In this document: positions 46,020 to 57,443 of the stretch, one piece after another
Position numbering within the stretch: position 1 is the first letter of the stretch
How the letters are laid out: each line of letters begins with the position of its first letter
Assembly (NCBI GenBank): GCA_951812925.1
Contig: OX638372.1
Coordinates: forward strand, 1,736,001 to 1,800,000
DNA: 64,000 nt
From: Calliopum simillimum
Lineage: Eukaryota > Arthropoda > Insecta > Diptera > Lauxaniidae
Direction: 5' to 3'
Translations under genes and position numbers: made by a program
Notes under the pieces: model-generated
Told to the model about the DNA's origin: nothing
The model's database searches: none
The model's input: the letters and a program-made list of their open reading frames with translations, nothing else

Positions 46020-47134
46020 ATGTACAGCATCGGAATCGGGGTCGGTGTAACAACTTTGGCGGGTCTGTCTTACTGGTTGTACAAGCATTTGAAGAAAGAT
46101 GTAATGCCAACAAAATGGCGCCGTGTGGGTATTTTGGCGCAGCTCAATATATTTCCAATAAAATCTTGCGGTCCTCTCAAACTTGATGCAGGATCTGAAG
46201 TAGAATGTGATGCACTTGGTTTGCGTATACAAGACTTCAGAGATCGGTGCCTCATGTTGGTCGATGAAGACAATAAAATGATAACGGCACGCTCCTACCC
46301 TAAGATGATTGTAATTCAAACCACTATAATAAATCCAACGACACTATTGTTTACTGCACCGGGTATTGATACATCGATGGAACTAGATTTCGCAACACTT
46401 GGCGAACACTCTCCCGGCAAAGATGTTTACACAGCCGTACATGGAGTTGAGGTTACTGCTATGCTGTGCGGTAAAAAATATGAGGATTGGTTTTCAAAAG
46501 TTATACTTCAGAAGGAAATTGGTCTGCGTTTGGTTTATTTTCCCTATCCAAAGCCTGTGAGAGCTATAGCTCCACGCATGAGAAAAGAACCATTTATAAC
46601 AATGCAAGATACGGTATAAACTTTTTATAGTTAAAATTCATAAAAACTAAAACAAGTATGTGTATGTATTCTTTTAGGGCACATTTAATGACACCACCAG
46701 CTACATGCTTATAAACTTAGCGTCGGTGGAAGATTTAAATACGCGTATTCCAAGGCCTGTTGATGCTTTGCAATTTCGTGGTAATTTTAACATTAAAATG
46801 GACGAAAGCTCCCCATTTGCTGAAGATAACTGGGGATGGATTAAAATAGGTGATGCAGCCGTATTCAGAAATGTATCACCATGCACACGGTGTATTGTTC
46901 CAAATATTAACATAGTCAATGGAGAGCGTGATCCCGATTCTGAACCGTTGAGAACTTTAAATAAGTAAAATCTGAAAACGCATTCTTTTATTTTTTTTTT
47001 TGATTCTAAACATAAACTTTTTTAGGTACCGAAAATGGGAGAAATACCCAAGTCCAGTAATGGGTATTCATTTAGGAATTCGCCGGACGGGATCAGTTAA
47101 ACTAAACGATGTGGTGTATGTGGAAGAAAAATAA
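46020..47134 (+). CDS. Mitochondrial amidoxime-reducing component-like (MOSC domain)
   Basis: Three exons: 46020-46613, 46678-46964 and 47026-47134, all with GT-AG introns of about 60 bp and matching phases, giving 329 residues. An N-terminal hydrophobic segment (about residues 4-22, GIGVGVTTLAGLSYWLY) is a likely outer-membrane anchor. The MOSC N-terminal barrel follows (LNIFPIKSCGPL), then the MOSC domain with CTRC (about 46880), the conserved cysteine region that binds the molybdenum cofactor in this family. mARC proteins reduce N-hydroxylated compounds together with cytochrome b5 and its reductase. The start ATG directly precedes the membrane segment, and the length fits the family. The neighbours downstream are Vamp7 and Taf5. 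Confidence 0.9.
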
Positions 47135-48679
47135 AAAACGCTTTCCAAAGTTTATCCACAAAATTAAAATTTTGGAATACTGGATCATTCCGGCCTGTTC
47201 CGTACTCCGTGTAATACAATAAAATTTAATTTCGAAAACTTTTTGATTACTTTTTATTTTCGATGTGGAAGTGAGGCCTCTTCAACGACTGTTCAAGACG
47301 TTTAACTTTTCACAGTAGAAATGTAACATTTTTGGCTTTAAACAGCTGTCAGCTAAAAAATACACACAAATAAACAAGGTTTATGAACCAAAATACTTTT
47401 AATTAGACTTATTAACTTTAATTGAGTTTCACGTTAACGGCTGCTGCAATGCAATTGAAATTTTAACTGTTCGGAATGTTGTCTGTCAAAATAATAGCCA
47501 AAAGTCGACTTTTTACTTGTCATCGGAAAAAATATTTTTGTAGTTAAGACTTTTTTAATTTTAACAACATTGACAATATTATTGTATATATGCAATAAAA
47601 AATAAAAATGACTCGATAAAATAGGAAAAACTCTGGAGCTTAAGTGGGTGGATTTTTTTTTTTTAATTTCATCAATATAACATCTTTAAAAAAACAAAAT
47701 TGGGAACAGAGCGGATTAACTTTTTTTTTGTGCAAGGGTATAAATCTTTAAGGATTTTATTATTAATCTGGCTGATCATTTTGAAATTTAAATTGAACTG
47801 AGAATGAAGTATAGTTGTGTGGGATGATGCATCCACATAGTCGTTGGGGGCCGCCATTATCATTTAACAAAAACTTTAATCGATTACAATCCAATTCATT
47901 TATCTAGTTTAATTACTTATACTATTTTAAATTAAACTCAAACTGTGTATTCCTTATTTTTTTTTGGGTTTTCAATTAATGGTTGCCAGGGTGTTCCACA
48001 TTTAGAGTTTAAGCAAAATAACATTTCATAACCTTGAAAAAGGCACATGAAAAGGAAGGCTCTGACGCAAGACACACGCAAACGACTACACCCCAATACA
48101 CGTCAACACTCGGCTACGGACAAAACGAAAGAGGAAATTTTATATTCAAAAACAAATGTTTTCTAAAAAATGTTTTTGACTATAATTAATTCTAAGATCG
48201 AAACGTCAGAACCAATATCATAAAACTGATGACATTTAGTAGATGTGTTCGAAAATCAATAAACTGCTTATGATTATGGGGGTTATCTTGAATCACGATT
48301 CCCGGGGAATTCTCTTAAACTGCAATAGAGAATACACGGCAGTCTGAGAAAATTCCACGGGAATGTTTGTTCACCTATGAGTTCTGTTCCTGTACAGTAG
48401 TAAACTTGAATAATTTTGAAATTAAATAAAAATAATATTAAAGTAAACTTTTAAAGAGTCCTTAGAAGTTGATATGGAAGAGAGTTCCAAAGGCGGATTC
48501 CGTATTTGAAAAATTGTCTTTGTATTAAGGGAATTATTTGAGCCGCTAATTAAACAATGCCAACGTTTCGAGTTTTGTCTTGCTTGTAGCCGCACGCGAT
48601 TGGTAAGATTTTCGCATTTACCGTTACTTGTGTGCCTTTTTTCATTTTCAATAATTTGATTTTGCTTTGACCGTTGCGT
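47135..48679. other. mARC 3' flank; no gene seen
   Basis: AATAAAATTTAATTTC near 47217 may serve as the mARC polyadenylation signal. The rest is AT-rich and non-coding as far as visible. Confidence 0.45.
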
Positions 48680-49887
48680 CGCACTATGGTTTTTTTTTTG
48701 GACTAAAAAGTGCACACAAAAATAATTCACTACAAGGACCCTTTTTTTAAAAAAAAAATCAATTGCAAAATTTAAGGTTATACATTGAGCTATCTGAAAA
48801 GATGCCCGCTTTTTCTAGCATTTGATCCACAAATTAGGGACAGAGGTCGAAATCTCATAAATTTTGGAAAAAACAGTTTTTCTGTTTAAAAATGTTAGTC
48901 GCATTAAATGCAGGAGTGATATATGAATAAATTTATGTGCATTCAATCAAATCAATTAAGATGAAATCAACTCAAAGTGAAAATGGGTGGTGCCACGCCC
49001 CCTAAACAAATTCGTCATATCTCCGAAACTATTGAACGCAGATAGATAAGATTCGGTATATTTGTAACATGCACAGAGAGAAATGTATGTATGTATGCGA
49101 GAAATAATATCCACTAAAAAAGTGGGCGGTGCCTCGCCTTACAAATATAAAACTTATCATATCTCCGAAACTGTTAGAGCTACAGCAATGAATTTCGGTG
49201 TATATATTAAGAGTATTGAGTCAAATAACATTTGCTGAAAAAAAGGCGGTACCACATCCAACAATGAAGATATCCTTATTAATTGAAACTCTGTTTTACA
49301 AGAAACAAGTTCATTCATGTAGCTCTGCCTGTGGGCGTGGCTCCACATATTTTTTTAGCAGACATTATTTGTCTTGATGACTTTTGTATATAAACCGAAT
49401 TTCATCCACATGGGTCAAATAGTTTCGAAGATATGTTGTTTTATATTTTTGGGGCGTGGCATCGCCCATTTTTCTAATAAATGTTATTTCTCTCTGTGCC
49501 TATTACAAACATACCGAGTCTTATATATCTGCATCTAATAGTTTCGGAGATATCAGGAATTTGTTTTTGGGGCGTGGCACCGCCCATTTTTATAATGAAT
49601 TAATTTTTTCTTGCTTGATTTCATTGAATGCATATAAATTTATTCATATATCACTCCTGCGCTTAGTTCGACTAACATTTTTAAACAGAAAAACAGTTTT
49701 TTCCAAAATTTATGAGATTTCGACCTCTGTCCCTAATTTGTGGATCAAATGCTAGAAAAAGCGGGCATCTTTTCAGATAGCTCAATGTATAACCTTTAAT
49801 TTTGCATTTGATTTTTTTTAAGAAAAAGAGTCCTTGTAGTGAATTATTTTTGTGTGCACTTTTTAGTCCAAAAAAAACCATAGTGCG
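48680..49887. mobile_element. 1.2 kb palindromic foldback element
   Basis: CGCACTATGG at the left and CCATAGTGCG at the right bound arms of at least 230 bp that are nearly exact complements (GTGCACACAAAAATAATTC; CTAGCATTTGATCCACAAA). The middle has several GGGCGTGGC/CATATCTCCGAAACT units in both orientations. Confidence 0.85.
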
Positions 49888-50147
49888 TCGGCCCGCGAGG
49901 TCGGGTCTGTGTTAAGCAGTATCAGAAGAGTATAAGGTTAAGCTACGAAACTTCTGAACGACCTTGTGTGTCCTATAAAAATAAAAATTCAAATTTATTT
50001 TCTATACTCAAAATGGAATATCATGTTTTAATGCTTGTCTCTATCCAACTATAAAAAATTGCATTTATTTAAAGATGCGAAGATAAAATTATACAAATAA
50101 ATGTTTAACAATAAATTAAAATAAATCAAAGATTTCGCTCATTCATT

Positions 50148-52271
50148 TTAATTTACACATTTTTGCCATGCCAAGCCGCCACAGGCCATACTAATAATCA
50201 CATATACGACAAAGATAATCACAAGTCCTACTACCACATATAGTCGAATGTTTTTCCAAAACATTTGCCTTGCCAAATTTCGTGATGCTTTACGGAATGC
50301 AACCGACTACAAAAAAAAAAAAAATAATTATTAGATATATAACGCAATTTTCAATGGATTAATCGATACAAACATTATTGCTTAAATTTTCAGTTTTGTT
50401 GACAAGCAATTCTAGTTTTTCTCCTCGGTCTCTTAGACTGTCTGTAACGGGAGAAAAGCGCAATCAATAACGCATACTATATTTTTGAGTTTCATTTTTT
50501 AAGTGGTTCATTTGTACCTAATTTACAAATTTATTCATATAGAGAAAGGTGGGCGTAACCATTAAAAAGTTCACGTTCCTATCTTAATGTCGAACAAAAA
50601 GTACATAATTTTTTACAAATTCACTGTCAATACTGTAACGCTGTAACAAACTGTAACTACAGAAATAGGACAATTTCAGCAATAAGAGCAGCAACAATTG
50701 TTGAAATTTAAATGTGCCAGCAACATTCGTTAAGATTTTAAGTTTATTCCATTCGTTTTGTTTTCACGTACAGTGGCTTACAAAAGTATTCGGAATTTGA
50801 AAATTTTTTAAAGAATCATAAAATTCTTTTAATTACGAATTAATGTTCTTGAATCACTCTTAGTAATTATTACTCGGTAAATATCTTGTTTTATTAATTA
50901 ACAAAAATTTTCCCAAAATGTAACTTAAAAATATGGCAGTATGTTAAATACGAATTCAGAGATTAATCTAAAAGTATTGGCGACACTTTTTACAGTTAGT
51001 TTAGGATAGCTCTGTTCAGTTTTGTCAGTTTTTTTTTTTTTTAAAGCAAAGGGCTTCGTATTTTAGAAAAAGAATGATGGGAAGATAGGAGATTGCTGGA
51101 AGAAGTATTTCGACTATCCACAGCATTATAAAAGGAAACACGTTCTATAATTCACAATGCTTTGGTAGGTTATCGAACCAAGGCATTCGAAACAGGTCGG
51201 ATATCCTACGAAAAACTGAAATTCAACCACGTACTTCAGCAGTGGACATTAATAAAAGCCTCACTAAATGTAATGGAGTAAACGTTAGAGATGAAACTAA
51301 TCACAGGACACTCAAAAATGCTGGTTCTAATAAAAGTATTCAACGTTTCAAAGCGTTTATAAGTAAGGCCAACCGTAAAAAGCGCTTGTATATGATATAT
51401 AGAAATAATATATTTTCTTATATAATATTTTGTCTCGTCTCTAAAAAAAAAACGCTTGAATAAACTCTTCGTTGCAAATTACGTGTTTTGTTTTTTTTAA
51501 ATTGTAAGCGCTTTTTGCGGTTGGCGTTACTTGAACTTGTTTCATAATCTAAATAGGGACTATTATTATGTACTCCATTTTCATAGAAACATGTCATGTT
51601 GTCCACACGTACAGACTTACCTGCGCAAACCAGTTTGAAATATTGAAATTTAGAATAAAAAAAAACATGTTAAAAAATAAGGGATAAATCTATAATTTAG
51701 AAAAATGTATATCCCCTCCCCTCCCTCCGAGACGGTATCTGGTTTTAAGTTTAACAAGCCCTTTCGAACACATACCAATATTTTTCACCATAATGTGCTT
51801 CAGTTCGTCTATTTGTCCATGAACTCTAGAAAGAGAATCTACTTCACGTGATTGACTGAAAAATGCCATTTGCTCAGCCAACACTCTTGAGAATTCCGTA
51901 TTCATGGCATAGGCAATGGCAGTGGCCACTTGCAATCCGTATGTCTGAATGAATTTCTGTTTGATGTCTGATAGAAATAAGAAGGATCTCGCACGTTCAA
52001 AAGCCTAAAAGAAATAGAAATTCCGTCAAGGTGTAAGCCACGGACATCATTAAAGGCATTTACTTACATCATCAGAAATACACATATAGACTATCTTGTT
52101 TTCGTAAATGTAATGGATCAGGTAATCGCCATGCGAATAAGTGAGTTTATGGTTTTCTGCCGACATCTTAGAAACGATCTGCTCCGTGACCTCGGCAAAA
52201 TTTCCAACGCACTCAGCATATTTGGCTAGTACTGTGGAGCCCCTCGCTATCACACTGTAAAGAATGGGCAT
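50148..52271 (-). CDS. Vamp7: Vesicle-associated membrane protein 7 (longin R-SNARE)
   Basis: Four exons on the minus strand: 52271-52068, 52004-51776, 50441-50374 and 50306-50148, all GT-AG and phase-consistent, giving 219 residues (human VAMP7 has 220). Exon 1 and the start of exon 2 encode the longin domain (MPILYSVIARGSTVLAKYA). Exons 2-4 encode the SNARE motif with the central Arg of an R-SNARE in LRDRGEKLELL. Exon 4 encodes SRNLARQMFWKN and a C-terminal transmembrane segment (about residues 190-210) with a short luminal tail. It drives fusion of late endosomes, lysosomes and secretory vesicles. Intron 2 (1.33 kb) holds a Tc1 relic. Taf5 lies head-to-head 775 bp away. Confidence 0.93.
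50772..51540 (+). pseudogene. Tc1-like transposon relic in Vamp7 intron 2
   Basis: It starts with CAGTGGCTTACAAAAGTATT, a typical Tc1-type end. Coding-like pieces follow: GRSISTIHSIIKGN in one frame, then QPRTSAVDINKSLTK, DETNHRTLKNAG and KAFISKANRKKRL, the N-terminal DNA-binding half of a Tc1 transposase. A short inverted copy of the ANRKKRL coding piece sits near 51505-51535. The catalytic part is missing. Confidence 0.65.
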
Positions 52272-53046
52272 TTTAAGGCTTCTTTTTGTTCTCTATTCTC
52301 AATTTTATTAGCTTCCTCTTCGCTGCAGTAATCACTAAATAAATTGTTGCTCTAAATAAACACCAAAAAATCAAGACATAAAGAAAAAGCAAAGAAAGAG
52401 ATTTGTTGTTGAAAGTTGCATTTGGTTGTTGTTGTAGCTTATTCATCAATATGCCATTTTTTACTTCTACAATTCTTATTTTGCAAAGGCCCCACCCCGC
52501 AACTGATCAAATGCAATATGTATTTTGCTTTGTTTGTTGTAGGAGGGGTTTTTCATAAATGATTAATGCTTCTGGAAATTATAATTTTAATTTCATTTCA
52601 GAATCATCACTCACCCACCAATCGATGAGAAAATTACACTTTTTGGAAAATATAACAAGGCATTATTTATTCGCTTTTTCCTTAATTACGCAGACTGGTT
52701 TTTTTTTATTTTAATTTCGCGATTTCTAGCAAATACAAAGTTTTATTAATTCGCAATTTATCACAATCGCACAATCGTTCTCATTACTTTTCAAAACAAA
52801 TAATTCATTGTCAGAGTTCAGAAGATGCGTTGCTTGATGGCGGTTCTAAAAACAGTTCAAGCCATGGTGCAATTATAGAGGTAAAGCGGAGACAAAATTG
52901 GTTGTATAACCTTTAGAAACGTTGCGCGCCTTCCGAACGTGATCATTGGAAATAGTAATAGTAAAACGTCAGGCGGAGAACAAAAATATTTGTTTTTATA
53001 TTTAATTTAATATTAAACGAAATTTTGCTGCATATACAGATTTAAA
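52272..53046. promoter_or_regulatory. Divergent Vamp7/Taf5 intergenic region
   Basis: 775 bp separate the two start codons, so both promoters and 5' UTRs must lie here. I see no clear TATA box. An AATCGATGAG word at 52620 is close to the DRE-type ATCGAT motif of fly housekeeping promoters, but this is weak. Confidence 0.5.
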
Positions 53047-55080
53047 ATGAGTAACAACACTATTGGTTTGGCAGCTGGTGGTCCAGATAAACGCGACCTG
53101 GTAGCGCTGTTGAAGTTGATAAAAAAATACAATCTAAAGCAGACGGAAGAGCTTCTTTGTCAAGAGGCAAATATAAAAGCTGATGAGCTTGAAGACGTGA
53201 ATGACTCGGAAATAAGTTCCATATTGACTTCTGCTTTGGGAGAATCTAGTGAGCAACAACATGCAAATGCTTGCACGTCCAGTGACGGGAATGATCCTGA
53301 AGCTTATGAGGTCGCATACGGGGAGCTGCGTAATTTTGTTGAAGAGTCTCTGGATATATACAAACACGAGCTGTCCCTTGTCCTCTATCCGATTCTGGTG
53401 CAAATTTATTTTAAGTTGGTGCAATGCGGTTTGCAGGAACAAGCTCGAAAGTTAGTCCAAAAATATGGCCCTGGCCTGGACCATTACTATCGTGAGGACC
53501 TGCAAAATCTACTGTTGATCACAAAGAGAGCCGACATGGAAAATAACGACTTTGTCAGTGCAATGGAGACTGATAAGTTCATTATTCGAATGTCGCGGGA
53601 TTCTTACTCACTATTCAAGAGGCATATTCAAGATAGGAAACAGGAGGCAATTTCTGAAATTGTCGCCAAATATCTCCATTTTGACACGTACGAGGGTACA
53701 TCCCGAAGTAAAATGCAATGCGATGCAACAGCGGGTTCCTCAATTGGAGAAGCAAAACGCCAAGATAATAAAATTCGTGTTTATTATGGACTTCTTAAGG
53801 AGGTGGACTTTCAGTCATTGACTACTCCAGCTCCGGCTGCTGTTGAAGAGGAAGAGGACAACGATCCTGATGCACCAGATAAGCCAAAGAAAAAGAAACC
53901 GAAAAAGGACCCACTTTTTTCAAAGAAATCAAAATCTGATCCCAATGCTCCATCAATTGACCGAATTCCACTGCCAGAGTTAAAAGACACTGACAAGTGG
54001 GAAAAATTAAAAGCTCTACGCGAATCGTCAAAGCGTGTGCCTCTTAACAAGGACTCACTTCCATCTGTTTGCTTTTACACTATACTTAATTCACACAATA
54101 CCGTTACATGTGCCGAAATATCCGAAGACTCGTCAATGATGGCAGTTGGTTTTACTGATTCCAGCATAAAGGTTTGGTCCTTGACGCTAGCCAAGTTGCG
54201 TGAAATGAAAAATGCTGAGCAACTAAAAGACGTTGACAAAGATGCAGAAGACGTTCTGGTACGTATGATGGATGATCGCACTGGTGAATCTGCACGAATT
54301 TTCTATGGACACAGCGGCCCGGTCTATCGATGTTCTTTTGCACCAGAAAAAAATTTACTTCTTTCTTGCTCTGAAGATACTACTATACGCTTGTGGTCGC
54401 TACACACATGGACCTGCATAGTTGTTTACAAAGGACACTTATTTCCCGTATGGGATGTTCGTTTTTCACCGCATGGATACTATTTTGCAACCAGCTCCTA
54501 TGACAAGACTGCAAGACTTTGGGCCACGGACTCAAATCAACCACTGCGCATATTTTGCGGCCATTTATCTGATGTAGACTGTGTCCAATTTCACCCCAAT
54601 TCCAATTATATTGCCAGCGGATCTAGCGATCGGACTGTTCGTTTGTGGGATGTACTTAGTGGGCAATTAGTGCGTCTGATGACTGGTCATAAGGGGCCTA
54701 TTTATTGTTTGGCATTTTCTATTTGCGGACGATATTTAGCATCCGGTTCTTCTGATTGCTCTGTTTTAATATGGGATCTATCGCATGGACAGCTGATTAT
54801 GTCGTTGCTTCGTCATAGCGGCTCCATTCACACCATGTCCTTTAGTAGGGATGGAAATGTGCTGGCTATAGGTGGTTTGGATTGCAATTTAACGCTTTGG
54901 GACTTTTCCAAATTGTGTGAAGACTATATAGCGCAAAGTTCAAATTCTGCACATAATTTCGATATAACTGACAGTGAAACATATTTGCTTCGGGCATTTC
55001 CAACAAAATCTACACCATTCTTAACGCTTCACTTTACACGCAGAAATTTGCTTTTAGCTGTAGGAATGTATAAGTCGTAA
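53047..55080 (+). CDS. Taf5: TFIID subunit 5 (TAF5), WD40 protein
   Basis: One open frame of 677 residues. A LisH-like helix pair is at residues 14-45 (LLKLIKKYNLKQTEELLCQE). The TAF5 N-terminal dimerisation domain follows (about 95-215; YKHELSLVLYPILVQIYF, FIIRMSRDSYSLFKRHI). A lysine-rich linker is at about 275-310 (PKKKKPKKDP). The C-terminal WD40 propeller spans about 345-660, with six or seven blades (GHSGPVYRCSFAP, SYDKTARLWA, SSDRTVRLWD). The tail LHFTRRNLLLAVG is a TAF5 signature. TAF5 scaffolds TFIID lobes and SAGA-type complexes in other species. The Drosophila protein is about 700 residues. The start is the first ATG, and no intron interrupts the frame. Confidence 0.95.
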   Translation: MSNNTIGLAAGGPDKRDLVALLKLIKKYNLKQTEELLCQEANIKADELEDVNDSEISSILTSALGESSEQQHANACTSSDGNDPEAYEVAYGELRNFVEESLDIYKHELSLVLYPILVQIYFKLVQCGLQEQARKLVQKYGPGLDHYYREDLQNLLLITKRADMENNDFVSAMETDKFIIRMSRDSYSLFKRHIQDRKQEAISEIVAKYLHFDTYEGTSRSKMQCDATAGSSIGEAKRQDNKIRVYYGLLKEVDFQSLTTPAPAAVEEEEDNDPDAPDKPKKKKPKKDPLFSKKSKSDPNAPSIDRIPLPELKDTDKWEKLKALRESSKRVPLNKDSLPSVCFYTILNSHNTVTCAEISEDSSMMAVGFTDSSIKVWSLTLAKLREMKNAEQLKDVDKDAEDVLVRMMDDRTGESARIFYGHSGPVYRCSFAPEKNLLLSCSEDTTIRLWSLHTWTCIVVYKGHLFPVWDVRFSPHGYYFATSSYDKTARLWATDSNQPLRIFCGHLSDVDCVQFHPNSNYIASGSSDRTVRLWDVLSGQLVRLMTGHKGPIYCLAFSICGRYLASGSSDCSVLIWDLSHGQLIMSLLRHSGSIHTMSFSRDGNVLAIGGLDCNLTLWDFSKLCEDYIAQSSNSAHNFDITDSETYLLRAFPTKSTPFLTLHFTRRNLLLAVGMYKS

Positions 55081-55279
55081 TTCTCTAAGACCCAATTAAA
55101 TTTAAGATTTTCTTGTAACTAAATATATTATAACTTAACAAAAAAAAGACACAACTGTAACTCATTTAATTTCCAACAGAGTTTAAAGTTGTTAGTAAAG
55201 TGTTAAGATACTATGCATTGAGAGCAGCAAAATATTTAAGAAAATTCTGAAAATGCAGTACAAACGCACAATTCATAAA
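55081..55279. other. Taf5 3' flank
   Basis: AT-rich 3' UTR. No canonical AATAAA is visible; ACTAAATATATTATAAC near 55117 is the nearest candidate end region. Confidence 0.4.
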
Positions 55280-55281
55280 TA

Positions 55282-56236
55282 CACACGGTGCTCTTGAACA
55301 GTCGATAGGTTTTTTGGCTATGTGGAGAAAATCTGTGAATGGGGTTTCATTTGTATTAGCTTAGTGGTCTGAAAAAATGCAAACCCCGAATTCGTAGCTG
55401 ATCATCCCCGCGAAATATCGCAAAAATACATATCCTATATAAAATAAAAAAAATTCAGAAAAAAAAAAAACGCAACAAACAAACATAAAAATAGTTATTT
55501 CTAATGTATTTTGCAATGCTGAATCCGAATCCAGCCTTCAAATTGCTGTATCTTATACGGTTTTTGAGATATCTTAGCCTCAACAAGGAAAAAAGCTGAC
55601 GCTATGTTTTATTGTTGTGTTTTGGAGCTATAAGACGGGATGTATATCCGTAAATTCTGATGCAGAAATGGAAAGCTTTAATCAATCTTATAAACCTAAT
55701 TCAAATAATGTCGATATCTTTATTTTTCTCGGAGATATCCTAACCTAAAAAGTGCAAAAAACGTGTTTTGTCATTATTTCAGTCTACGATATTTCAGAGA
55801 AAAATTAAGCTATTGACATAATTTAAATGCGGTTTTAAAGAAAAAGATTGTAACTTTTAGATAATGTATCGAATTTTGCGTATGAATGTTCTATATTCTA
55901 GTTATATAGCTTCAAAATATAACAAAAACGGTATTTTTTCCTTGTTTAGGCTAAGATATCTCAAAAACTGTATGAGATATGGCAATTTTAAGGCCAAATT
56001 CAGATTCTACATTGCAAAATACATTAAATATAACTATTTTTATATGTTTGTTGCGTTTTTTTTCCGATTTTTTTTTTTTTATATGGGATATGTATTTTTG
56101 CGATATTTCGCGGAGATGATCAGCTACGATTTCGGGGTTTGCATTTTTCAGACCACTAAACCAATACAAATAAAACCCCATTCACAGATTTTCTCCACAT
56201 AGCCAAAAAACCTATCGACTGTTTAAGAGCACCGTG
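55282..56236. mobile_element. 955-bp palindromic foldback element
   Basis: CACGGTGCTCTTGAACAG at the left mirrors CTGTTTAAGAGCACCGTG at the right. The arms are about 450 bp; mirrored pieces include CTATGTGGAGAAAATCTGTG, GCGAAATATCGC and GAGATATCTTAGCC. TA (or TACA) flanks both sides, and the right TA is also the left target site of the Tc1 element next door. Confidence 0.85.
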
Positions 56237-56730
56237 TACAGTTGTGCTCATAAAAATAGTAGTGATGGGTATTTCCATGTAAATGTGGACAAGGTATTGA
56301 AAAATTTTTGGTTTCTTTTCAACCTTCAACTATATCCAAAGTAATATTTAATTGAAGAAACATAAGCATTTAGTGTCAAAATTAAGATTGAACATTGCTA
56401 TTCGTTATTATCGCGATTTTTAGTTAAAGTCTGCACATCAGAAGAACTAAAAACGGGCATAAAAATAAAACGGTACTTCTCCGAGGAAAGTTATGAATCT
56501 GGTGGTGACAGTAATAGTTGTGATGATAATATACCATATGTATTTAAACCATGAATAACTTCAATAGCGATATAATAGACTTATTTAAACAATTATTAAA
56601 TGTTGATCTAGTTTTGGTTCCTGTGCATAAAAACCAGAAGTAGTTCTTTAATATTCTTGTATTTTGACCCTATTTTAATTTTTATACCTATGAACTTTAA
56701 AAGGCCCTCTGTATTGGTCTAAAAATCGAT

Positions 56731-57127
56731 AGTAACGCGAGTTACCAATTTTTTTGTAACGCGAGTTACCACATAATTTTTGCATTATTTTAAAAAATAC
56801 CACTTAATATTGTTGTTTCTAATAAAGAAATATTTATTGATATCCTTCTGGCTTTATTTCTGTCTAATGTAAAGAAATTTCGCAGAAACTTCCGAAAGAA
56901 ATTTACGCTCTAAACATGTTGTCCAAAAATGGTAACGCGAGTTACCAGCACTATTCACTATTTTACTGGTTAAATATTAAGTTACCACTGAAAATTTCAA
57001 CTAATATGCAACAAGAACAAAGTATTTTGTTTATAAAGAATCCAATTTTATTAGTTAATCCAAGGGCTGAGCCTCAAAAGCTCCATTAAACTCTTAAAAA
57101 GTGTTCTAATTGTAACGCGAGTTACCA
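56731..57127 (+). repeat. Four copies of GTAACGCGAGTTACCA
   Basis: Identical 16-bp copies at 56731-56746, 56755-56770, 56932-56947 and 57112-57127, all in the same orientation. Each contains a 5-bp inverted pair GTAAC/GTTAC around GCGA. They lie in the left non-coding part of the Tc1 element. Confidence 0.92.
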
Positions 57128-57443
57128 TGGAATTACCCTGATACTACCGGTTAGCTTGTTTTTGTCATATCTAACTGATTATTTGAATTTTCGATATTTT
57201 TTTTTACCAATTTGTAACGCTATGAAAGCATAATAAGAAGACCCACTACTTTCAATTTTTACGTACTTGTTCTAATTTTTATTTGAAAAATTTGCAGTTG
57301 AGCTGGTTTGTGATCAAAATAATAGTAGTGTATGTGAAAATTTTGTAAAAAAATTAGAATAAACCAGATATTCCTAAAAAAGGGGTATTATTATAATCAT
57401 TTATCAGTTTCTCATCGGCATGCAACAAAAACTTTTCCAAAAA

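Noticed and set aside
46020..46619. Reading mARC as a single-exon gene ending at 46619
   Set aside because: The end is an intron donor read-through. The MOSC domain continues in exons at 46678 and 47026 with matching phase.
53134..54343. Several minus-strand and shifted frames over Taf5
   Set aside because: They are shadows of a well-conserved coding region.
55864..56202. 112-residue aromatic-rich frame
   Set aside because: It lies wholly in one arm of the 955-bp palindrome and has no mirrored coding logic.
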